Notes under the pieces: model-generated
The model's database searches: none
What the model saw: the letters and a program-made list of their open reading frames with translations, nothing else
What the model was told of the DNA's origin: nothing
Shown here: positions 1-5,174 of the stretch, piece after piece
How positions within the stretch are numbered: position 1 is the first letter of the stretch
Layout of the letters: the number at the start of each line of letters is the position of its first letter
Position numbers and translations under genes: made by a program
From: Candidatus Latescibacterota bacterium
GTDB lineage: Bacteria; Latescibacterota; UBA2968; GCA-2709665
NCBI GenBank assembly: GCA_030746455.1
Contig: JASLMQ010000621.1
Location: 1 to 5,698, forward strand
Direction of reading: 5' to 3'
Length of the DNA: 5,698 nucleotides

Positions 1-1
1 G

Positions 2-1579
2 GCCGGTCTCCACTACCAGCTCAGGCGCGTGCGCAGGCCGGTGACGCACCTCGGCCTGGGACGTCACGCACAGGCCGACCTGATGCGGGTGACGTGGAGC
101 AACGGTGTCCCACAGAACACCTTCCGTCCTGCGCCAAACCAGACGGTCCTGGAACCCCAGATTCTGAAGGGATCGTGCCCGTACCTCTACTCATGGGACG
201 GAAACCGGTTCGTTTTCGTGACCGACCTCCTGGCTGCCGCGCCCCTGGGGCTGGTTCCCGCGGAGGGCGTGATCGCTCCCGACAACCCACGCGAGCTGAT
301 GACCCTACCCGAGGATCGGATCGGTACTCAGTATGGTTCGTACGTGTTCCAGTACACGTCCGAGCTCTGGGAGACGGTCTACCTGGACGAGGTGTCGCTC
401 TGGGCGGTGGACCATCCCGCAGGAACCGAGGTGTTCACCGACCAGCGTTTCCTTCCGCCGCCCTACGGGATGCCCGCGCCCGTGTTCACCGAGGGACGAA
501 CACCTCCCCAGCTTGCGAAGAACACGGCAGGCGAGACCGTGACGGAGCGCCTGCTGGACTTCGACCACCGGTACCCGGAGTCGCTCCGACCGACGCGCTA
601 CCAGGGGATCGTGAAGCCGCACACCCTCACGCTGCACTTCGGTGATGTGTCGCACCTGGAGCGTCCGCTGCTGGTCATCGGGTGCTGGATCTTCTGGACC
701 GACACGAGCATCAACGTGTCGATGTCGCAGGGGTCGGCGGTCGTGCCGGGTCCGACGACCCTCGAGACCTGGCATCCGGATGCCGGTTGGCAGGCGGTGG
801 ACCAGCCGTTCGGACTGCCCAACGGGAAGGACAAGTGGGCGCTGCTGGATCTTGCGGACGACCTCTACGCCCCGGACGCGCGGGTGCGACTTCGAACGGT
901 CTCACAGATCCACTGGGACCAGGCCTTCCTGGCGAATGCAGCCGCGTCCGCACCCCACCGGATCGTGCGTCTGTCCCCGCAACTGGCGGATCTGCACTAC
1001 GGGGGATTCAGCCGGCTTTATCGACCAACCGAGGACGGCCCCCATCTGTACGACTATGCCCACAAGGTCTATCTGCCCGTGTGGCAGGACATGATCGGCA
1101 TGGCCACGCGCTACGGCGATGTGACGGAGCTGCTGACGGCGTCGGACGACCGGTTCGCCGTGTTCACGGCGGGCGACGAGGTGACGATTCGGTTCGATTC
1201 CGAACGGCTTCCCGAGCTGAAGCCCGGTTGGCGGCGTAGCTTCCTGTTCTACAGCGACGGCTGGGAGAAGGATGCCGACCGCAATACGGTGACGGGCGAC
1301 ACGGTGGAGCCGCTGCCGTTCCACGCAATGTCGGCCTACCCTTACCCGGCGTCCGAGGCCTACCCGAACGACGCCGAGCACCGCGCCTACCTGGAGACCT
1401 ACCAGGCGCGCCGGATCGGACCGGAAGCGTACCGCAGTTTCGTGAAGGACTACCGGGGCGGGGAGGTCGAGCCGCTGCCCTGGGCATTGGAGCCCGGAGT
1501 AAGGCAGAAGCAAGATCAAACGCAACCACCGATGAACCCCGGATCGGAGTCCGGGGCAGACACGGATGAACACCGATGA
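2..1579 (+). CDS. ASPIC/UnbV (CRTAC1-type) repeat protein, C-terminal part, 5' truncated
   Basis: The frame is open from base 2 with no convincing start, so this is the last 525 residues of a longer protein; the GTG at 29 is only the first possible start codon in the window. Residues 1-50 look like the end of an ASPIC/UnbV domain (GLHYQLRRV, then LGLGRHAQADLMRVTW and a final NQTV). That domain normally follows FG-GAP/VCBS beta-propeller repeats, often with TPRs, in large exported proteins. Next comes a conserved tail I recognise from ASPIC proteins of uncultured bacteria: KGSCPYLYSWDG (56-67), VTDLL, ELWETVYLDEVSL, VDHPAGTE, TDTSINVSMSQG, FYSDGWEKDAD and EPLPFHAMSAYPYP. Its function is unknown, and no catalytic motif or membrane segment is visible. 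Extracellular or periplasmic location and a binding role are inferred from the family. The last ~18 codons lie in repeat DNA and look acquired. Family assignment is fairly sure; function is not. Confidence 0.82.
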   Translation, partial: AGLHYQLRRVRRPVTHLGLGRHAQADLMRVTWSNGVPQNTFRPAPNQTVLEPQILKGSCPYLYSWDGNRFVFVTDLLAAAPLGLVPAEGVIAPDNPRELMTLPEDRIGTQYGSYVFQYTSELWETVYLDEVSLWAVDHPAGTEVFTDQRFLPPPYGMPAPVFTEGRTPPQLAKNTAGETVTERLLDFDHRYPESLRPTRYQGIVKPHTLTLHFGDVSHLERPLLVIGCWIFWTDTSINVSMSQGSAVVPGPTTLETWHPDAGWQAVDQPFGLPNGKDKWALLDLADDLYAPDARVRLRTVSQIHWDQAFLANAAASAPHRIVRLSPQLADLHYGGFSRLYRPTEDGPHLYDYAHKVYLPVWQDMIGMATRYGDVTELLTASDDRFAVFTAGDEVTIRFDSERLPELKPGWRRSFLFYSDGWEKDADRNTVTGDTVEPLPFHAMSAYPYPASEAYPNDAEHRAYLETYQARRIGPEAYRSFVKDYRGGEVEPLPWALEPGVRQKQDQTQPPMNPGSESGADTDEHR

Positions 1580-1581
1580 GG
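1527..1581 (+). repeat. GATGAAC tandem motif with internal hairpin at gene 3' end
   Basis: Three imperfect copies of CACCGATGAAC begin at 1527, 1561 and 1571; the first two match at 12 of 14 bases, and the third diverges after GATGA. Between the first two lies a perfect 7-bp inverted repeat, CCCCGGA (1537-1543) and TCCGGGG (1550-1556), with a 6-base loop. The block encodes the last residues and the stop codon of the ASPIC protein. No T-run follows the hairpin, so an intrinsic terminator is unlikely. GATGAAC recurs at 4929-4935 in another gene-end repeat. Similar motifs are dispersed in several uncultured bacterial genomes, as I recall; this could not be checked. Confidence 0.6.
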
Positions 1582-1711
1582 AGTGGGGTCCCAGTGCCTG
1601 ACCATGGGTGGAGTCGCCGAGGCAGGGCGCCGCTGATTGCCACAGTGCTGATCCTCGCGACTGCGTTGTGAGTCGCCCCTGCGGAAGACGGAGGGGGAGG
1701 GCATACAGGCG

Positions 1712-1751
1712 GAGAAGCATTGGGAACTGAGAATTGGAAATTGAAGATTGA
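1712..1751 (+). repeat. Dispersed 40-bp repeat, copy 1
   Basis: Bases 1712-1751 match 4802-4841 at 32 of 40 positions without gaps. The first 24 bases match at 22 positions, beginning with GAGAAGCATTG and sharing ACTGAGAATT. The 3' half is a run of ATTGA-like units (GGAAATTGAAGATTGA), poor in GC against the rest of the window. Both copies are in the same orientation as the genes. This copy lies in the gap between the ASPIC gene and the aminotransferase gene and overlaps the possible pseudogene. No terminal inverted repeats or target duplication are visible. Confidence 0.7.
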
Positions 1752-1794
1752 CGGACGGGATGGCCTGGGCAAGGCGACGTGCGGAGGAGATACA

Positions 1795-1816
1795 GCGCGG
1801 GGGTTCAGCCCCGCGC
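1795..1816. repeat. GC-rich palindromic element (8-bp stem)
   Basis: GCGCGGGG (1795-1802) and CCCCGCGC (1809-1816) form a perfect 8-bp stem around the loop GTTCAG. A second small inverted repeat, CCCG (1829-1832) and CGGG (1836-1839), follows closely. No T-tract follows, so this is not a standard intrinsic terminator. It sits 54 bases upstream of the aminotransferase start and could be a REP-like dispersed palindrome, a transcript-stabilising hairpin or a weak attenuator. Which one cannot be told from a single copy. Confidence 0.55.
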
Positions 1817-1869
1817 GACGCCAAGGTACCCGGAACGGGCACTTGAGCAATCAAGGATGAGAGGTAGAG

Positions 1870-2985
1870 ATGCCTGTCAGAGAGTACGGGAAGGAAGAGC
1901 TGCAGGTCCTGAAGGAAGTGCTGGACTCGGGCAGGCTGTCCGCGCTTGGAGGCGGGCAGGTTCTGCCGAGGTTCGAGAAGGCCTTCGCGAAGGCACATGG
2001 GGCGAAGTTCGGCGTGGGCATGAACAGCGCGATGTCGGTGCTTCACGCGTCGATGATCGCGGCGGGCGTGGGACCGGGAGACGAAGTGATTTGCGACCCG
2101 GTGTGCGTCTTCGGCGCCCAGGCCGTGCTCTATCAGCGCGGGACGCCCGTGTTCGTGGACTGCCAGCCGGTGACCTACAACATGGATCCGGACGGGATCG
2201 AGGAGCGGATCACGGACCGCACGAAGGCCATCATCGTTACGCACATGGGCGGACTCCCCGCGGAGATGGACCGGATCGTGCCCATCGCCCGGAGGCATCG
2301 GCTGCTGGTGGTCGAGGATTGCGCCCACGCCTTTCTGGCCCGGTACAAGGGCAGGTACGCGGGTACCTGGGGCGATCTGGGGTCCTTCAGCTTCCAGTCG
2401 TCGAAGCACCTGTCGCTGGGCGACGGAGGGATGGCGATCACGAACAAGGTGAAGGTGCGTGACAAGCTGGCGCTGCACGCCGGCGCGCCCACCTTCGGGG
2501 CCGTTGCGCACGGCGTCCACTACAACTTCCGGATGAACGAGCAGACGGCTGCGATCGGGCTGGTGCAGATCCCCAAGGTGCGGAGGGCGTGCCGCGAAAT
2601 GGTGAAGATCGGGCGCCTGTGGAACCGCGCGGTCACCGACTGCCCATGGATCGTCCCCCAGGAGGGACCTGAAGGGGCGCAGAGCACGTATCACCTCTGG
2701 GTGGCCACCTTCGAGGGCCAGAAGTACGGTATCTCACGGAAGCGATTCGTCGAGGCGCTTCGGGCGCGCAGGCTGCCGTTCTCTTTGGGATACACGAGGC
2801 GCGCCGCCTACCAGCATCCGGTGTTCAGAACCGTGTTCCCGAGGAACGCCTATCCGAAGGGACTGTGCCCAAACGCGGAGTCGATGGTACCGCGAATCAT
2901 CCTGGCCGGCACCATGATGCCGATGGATGCCGCCGTTCGACAGGCCGAGGGCCTGCGCGAGGTCGTGGAGGAGCTGAGCCGATGA
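1870..2985 (+). CDS. DegT/DnrJ/EryC1/StrS family PLP-dependent aminotransferase
   Basis: This 371-residue fold-type I aminotransferase is near the usual family length of 370-430. Family members transfer an amino group, usually from glutamate or glutamine, to a keto-sugar or keto-cyclitol in the cytoplasm. Visible landmarks are the N-terminal ELQVLKEVLDSGRLSALGG, VGPGDEVICDP (67-77), GTPVFVD (91-97), VVEDCAHAF with D150 expected to contact the PLP ring nitrogen, and SFSFQSSKHLSLGDGG with K179 as the expected Schiff-base lysine. HYNFRMNEQTAAIG (217-230) and a C-terminal CPNAE complete the pattern. The usual NSGT phosphate-loop motif reads NSAM (52-55). The ATG at 1870 follows AGAGG (1860-1864) by 5 bases, and an in-frame TGA at 1858-1860 excludes any upstream start. 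The stop overlaps the next start as ATGA, so the pair is one translationally coupled operon. The exact substrate is unknown. Confidence 0.93.
   Translation: MPVREYGKEELQVLKEVLDSGRLSALGGGQVLPRFEKAFAKAHGAKFGVGMNSAMSVLHASMIAAGVGPGDEVICDPVCVFGAQAVLYQRGTPVFVDCQPVTYNMDPDGIEERITDRTKAIIVTHMGGLPAEMDRIVPIARRHRLLVVEDCAHAFLARYKGRYAGTWGDLGSFSFQSSKHLSLGDGGMAITNKVKVRDKLALHAGAPTFGAVAHGVHYNFRMNEQTAAIGLVQIPKVRRACREMVKIGRLWNRAVTDCPWIVPQEGPEGAQSTYHLWVATFEGQKYGISRKRFVEALRARRLPFSLGYTRRAAYQHPVFRTVFPRNAYPKGLCPNAESMVPRIILAGTMMPMDAAVRQAEGLREVVEELSR
2967..2973 (+). promoter_or_regulatory. Shine-Dalgarno GGAGGAG for the deacetylase-like gene
   Basis: GGAGGAG lies inside the last codons of the aminotransferase gene, 8 bases before the ATG at 2982. 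It fixes that ATG as the start and rejects the in-frame extension back to 2865, which would read through 117 bases of the upstream gene as Arg/Gly-rich sequence. Confidence 0.8.
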
Positions 2986-4820
2986 AATCGGGAACGGATT
3001 CGAACACTGAACGGGCGCTTGCGGTACGGTACGGCTACGACCGAAAGCTGCACGAGAAGGTGAACGCCGAAGGGCACAACTACTGGTACGCCTACGTGGA
3101 GGAGATCCTGTCGCGGATCGGGGTGTCCGCGTCGCCGCTCGACCTCGAGGCGTGCGGAGATGCCGGCGAGCTCGCGGGCACTCGCGTGTTGATCCTGGGC
3201 AACTTCGAGTCTCGAGATCTGCCGAGCGGGCTCTCCGAGCCCTTGCTCGACTGGGTGTCCGGCGGTGGGGTGCTGATCGGGTTCGCCACAGAGGGTCTGG
3301 ACGACCTGATCGGTGTTGCGACCGATGGATCGATTCCTCAGGAGGAGGGACCGTTCTCGATCAACGGCTACTTCGAGCTTGGGGATTCACCGGTGACCGA
3401 GGGGTGCCGGGCGGATATCGACCCGGAGCAAAGGCTGATCGCGATGTCGCCCATACGCCTACTCCGGTGCGGGGAAGCCGAGGAGCTGGCCAGGCTGTTT
3501 ACGTGCGACCCCGAGAATCGGGACGACGGAAGCCTCGCCCGATCGTCCGAGTACGCGGCGATCACCCACATGCAGTTGGGATCGGGTCACGCCTTCCTCT
3601 TCGCCTTCGACCTGGCGCAGACGATGTGGGCGATCCAGCAGGGCAAGCCCGTGCTCGGCGACTATGACGGGGACGGCTGGCTGCGGCGTACGGATGCGAC
3701 CGTGGTGGGTGACAATAGCCGCGGCGTGCCCTACACGGATGCGCTGCACTTCCTGCTGTCGAGCATGATCGGCCGCGCTCCCGTGCCGATAGTCCATCAG
3801 ATCCCTCCGCGCGATGGGCGTGTCGCTCCGGCACTGCTCTACTTCGGGGGCGACGACGAGTGCTCCCCGGGAAACCAGGTTCCGGCGAGCGACTTCATGG
3901 CCGAGCGAGGGCTGCCGTACCACATGAACATCATGCTTCGCGACGGCAAGTTCGCGATGGGGCCGGAGGAGCAGGCGCACATCGAGGCGAACGGGCACGA
4001 GATTGCGGTACACTACAATTTCGTGGACGGGTTCGACCACCCGTGCGGGTTCACGCGGGAAGACGTGCTGAGCCAGGCGGCCAGGTTCAAGGAGGTCTTC
4101 GGCAAGGACTCGGTGTGCGGGGTGAACCACTGCGTGATGTGGTGCGGATGGGCGGAGCCGGCTCGGTGGATGCTCGAGGCGGGGAACAAGGCGGACAATA
4201 GCTTCTTCGGCTGGACCTCGCCCCCGAAGAACCCCGTGAACACGCTGGGGTTCGTCCACGGGTCTGCCTTCCCACGCTACTTCTGGGATGATGCCGAACA
4301 CGGGAACGCGCGGATCGACTTCCTGGAGATCCCGATCACGGGCTATGAGCTGGGCTACCTGGAGGAGGAGTGCTTTCCGGAGCGAATGCGCGAGGCGTTG
4401 GAGCTGGCCGTCCAGTTCCACCTGACGTTCAACTTCTTCTTCCACCCGGGCTATGTCGCCAAGTATCCCGCGTGTCAGAAGGCGATCGACGAGCTGGTGC
4501 GCCTGATGGGGGACATGGAGGTGCCGCCCGTGCTGATGGGGCCCGATGCGGTGTTCGACTGGTGGGAGTCCAAGTCACGGGCGACGATCGAGAATGCCCA
4601 CCAGACCCCCACTGGCGTCGCGTTCGACGTGGCGTGCGACTATGCCGATGGATTCGTTGTCAAGCTGCCGACGGGCGATTTGGCCGCGAGCGAGTGCACG
4701 GTGGACGGTGCAACAACGGAGATCGAGGACGCCGTGGAATTCGGGCAACACTGGGCCTACGTGGTGCTGGAGGAGGGAGAGCACCAGGTGGAGGTGAAAA
4801 CGAGAAGCATTGAGGACTGA
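2982..4820 (+). CDS. GATase1-like domain fused to a divergent NodB-type polysaccharide deacetylase
   Basis: The protein has 612 residues and no signal peptide or membrane segment, so it is probably cytoplasmic. Residues ~20-265 resemble a class I glutamine-amidotransferase-like (beta-galactosidase trimerisation-type) fold: TRVLILGNFES, then LLDWVSGGGVLIGF (88-101), and HAFLFAFDLAQTMWAIQQG (203-221). I see no catalytic Cys-His pair, so the domain is probably structural or ligand-binding. Residues ~280-535 look like a NodB (CE4-like) barrel: YFGGDDE (287-293, D291/D292), NGHEIAVH (337-344), VNHCVMWCGW (381-390), D405, and FFFHPG (485-490) in the place of the LHP motif. The usual HxxxH metal motif is altered: H344 has Val at +4, while H353 is nearby. 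Residues ~540-612 are a short beta-rich tail. The start overlaps the aminotransferase stop (ATGA). The last residues and stop lie in a dispersed repeat. Deacetylase-type hydrolysis of an amino-sugar derivative is inferred; the fold is fairly sure, the substrate unknown. Confidence 0.85.
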   Translation: MKSGTDSNTERALAVRYGYDRKLHEKVNAEGHNYWYAYVEEILSRIGVSASPLDLEACGDAGELAGTRVLILGNFESRDLPSGLSEPLLDWVSGGGVLIGFATEGLDDLIGVATDGSIPQEEGPFSINGYFELGDSPVTEGCRADIDPEQRLIAMSPIRLLRCGEAEELARLFTCDPENRDDGSLARSSEYAAITHMQLGSGHAFLFAFDLAQTMWAIQQGKPVLGDYDGDGWLRRTDATVVGDNSRGVPYTDALHFLLSSMIGRAPVPIVHQIPPRDGRVAPALLYFGGDDECSPGNQVPASDFMAERGLPYHMNIMLRDGKFAMGPEEQAHIEANGHEIAVHYNFVDGFDHPCGFTREDVLSQAARFKEVFGKDSVCGVNHCVMWCGWAEPARWMLEAGNKADNSFFGWTSPPKNPVNTLGFVHGSAFPRYFWDDAEHGNARIDFLEIPITGYELGYLEEECFPERMREALELAVQFHLTFNFFFHPGYVAKYPACQKAIDELVRLMGDMEVPPVLMGPDAVFDWWESKSRATIENAHQTPTGVAFDVACDYADGFVVKLPTGDLAASECTVDGATTEIEDAVEFGQHWAYVVLEEGEHQVEVKTRSIED

Positions 4821-4841
4821 GAATTTCAGATTGAGGAATCA
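4802..4841 (+). repeat. Dispersed 40-bp repeat, copy 2, containing a stop codon
   Basis: This is the second copy of the repeat at 1712-1751 (32 of 40 identical, same orientation). It starts inside the deacetylase-like gene and supplies its last five codons and the TGA at 4818-4820; the remainder is downstream. Differences from copy 1 concentrate in the ATTGA-rich 3' half. Confidence 0.7.
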
Positions 4842-4905
4842 GGCCCGAAGTGTGGAGGTTGGGACGCAGGTGTGTGGGATTTTCACGATTGAGTGGTAGT
4901 GGGTG

Positions 4906-4925
4906 GAATTCTGGATCCTCGGCCG
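4906..4925. other. Cluster of three six-base palindromes
   Basis: GAATTC (4906-4911), GGATCC (4913-4918) and CGGCCG (4920-4925) lie within 20 bases in the gap after the deacetylase-like gene. A natural coincidence is possible, but the arrangement resembles a linker, and codon use differs on the two sides of this gap. It is noted as a possible join point only. Confidence 0.25.
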
Positions 4926-4928
4926 CGA

Positions 4929-4956
4929 GATGAACGCAGAGACGCCCAAAGACACC
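4929..4956 (+). repeat. GATGAAC / GAGACGC gene-end repeat
   Basis: GATGAAC (4929-4935) followed by GCAGAGACGCC and AAAGACACC makes a degenerate tandem of GAGACGC-like units. The GATGAAC core is shared with the repeat at 1527-1581. I recall similar AACGCAGAGACGC tandems from intergenic DNA of several uncultured bacterial phyla. It lies 108 bases past the deacetylase-like stop. No gene or terminator coincides with it. Confidence 0.45.
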
Positions 4957-4973
4957 TGTAGCATATTAAATAG

Positions 4974-5174
4974 GTGATAATAACGGATTTACTGGCGCCC
5001 CGGCAGCCGGGGTTGGCGACAGGTGGGTGGGTGTGGCGTCGGGTCACACCACCTGGTACGCATATTGTTGTGGTGGATGTGATCATTTCGGGGCCCGGCC
5101 GCCAATGCGGCCTGGGGACGATAGATCCGGAGACCGGGCAGCTCGATATCATACGGGAGGTAAGATTCCGTTGA
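4974..5174 (+). CDS. Doubtful 66-residue ORF coupled to the DUF3047 gene
   Basis: This GTG-started frame is bounded by a TAG at 4971-4973 and ends in a TGA that overlaps the next start as TTGA. That overlap and the protein-like second half (THIVVVDVIISGPG, then TIDPETGQLDIIREV) are the arguments for a gene. Against it, no Shine-Dalgarno precedes the GTG, the first ~18 residues include a hairpin-encoded stretch, and no family is recognised. An internal GTG at 5031 preceded by AGGTGG is an alternative start. It could also be the C-terminal remnant of a lost gene kept by coupling to the downstream one. It has no signal peptide or clear membrane segment. Confidence 0.3.
   Translation: MIITDLLAPRQPGLATGGWVWRRVTPPGTHIVVVDVIISGPGRQCGLGTIDPETGQLDIIREVRFR
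4998..5012. repeat. GC hairpin CCCCGG-CAG-CCGGGG
   Basis: A perfect 6-bp stem (4998-5003 with 5007-5012) surrounds a 3-base loop and is followed by only two T residues. It could be a weak terminator for the upstream operon, but the short T-run argues against efficient intrinsic termination. It lies inside the doubtful 66-codon ORF. Confidence 0.35.
5094..5116. repeat. GC hairpin, stem of 9 bp with one bulge
   Basis: GGCCGC (5097-5102) pairs with GCGGCC (5107-5112) around the loop CAAT. CCC (5094-5096) pairs with GGG (5114-5116) if T5113 is bulged. It lies 55 bases upstream of the TTG start at 5171 and could affect translation of the coupled genes. No T-run follows. Confidence 0.4.
5156..5161 (+). 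promoter_or_regulatory. Shine-Dalgarno GGAGGT for the DUF3047 gene
   Basis: GGAGGT lies 9 bases before the TTG at 5171 and is the best ribosome-binding site near this gene. It decides for TTG 5171 over the ATGs at 5204 and 5213, which would remove the basic n-region of the signal peptide. Confidence 0.65.

Larger units (their letters stand above)
1594..1860 (+). pseudogene. Possible broken gene for a small secreted protein (TGA inside the signal peptide)
   Basis: A GTG at 1594 lies 10 bases after GAGGAG (1578-1583). An in-frame ATG at 1576 overlaps the previous stop as ATGA. From the GTG the reading is a basic n-region (SRRGR, residues 7-11) and a hydrophobic core (LIATVLILATAL, residues 14-25), then a TGA at 1669-1671. 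The same frame stays open for 62 more codons to TGA 1858-1860, and the first residues after the stop, VAPAED, contain an A-x-A type signal-peptidase site. The stop therefore falls between the core and the cleavage region of what reads as one signal peptide, as if TGG or CGA had become TGA. From 1712 on the frame crosses repeat DNA, so the original mature protein was probably lost or overwritten. Alternatives are a genuine 25-31 residue hydrophobic peptide or a chance frame. I recognise no family. Confidence 0.35.

Noticed and set aside
1537..1556. The hairpin at the end of the ASPIC gene as an intrinsic terminator
   Set aside because: It lies before the stop codon and has no T-run; it is better explained as part of a repeat.
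902..1720. A 272-codon minus-strand ORF opposite the ASPIC gene
   Set aside because: It is a shadow of the real + strand frame, with biased composition and no recognisable domain.
1516..2694. A 392-codon minus-strand ORF opposite the aminotransferase gene
   Set aside because: It is rich in Arg, His and Pro with no motif, runs antisense through a clear enzyme gene and is explained by high GC3 on the coding strand.
2865..2981. A 39-residue N-terminal extension of the deacetylase-like protein
   Set aside because: It overlaps the aminotransferase coding region and is Arg/Gly-rich; the ATG at 2982 has a perfect Shine-Dalgarno and an ATGA overlap.
3459..4445. A 328-codon minus-strand ORF opposite the deacetylase-like gene
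   Set aside because: It is antisense to conserved NodB motifs, has low-complexity Arg/Val/His content, and shows no family signature.
4953..4983. A sigma-70 promoter in the AT-rich patch (GATAAT at 4976-4981)
   Set aside because: The -10-like hexamer is reasonable, but no acceptable -35 lies at 16-18 bases, and the AT-richness alone is not enough.
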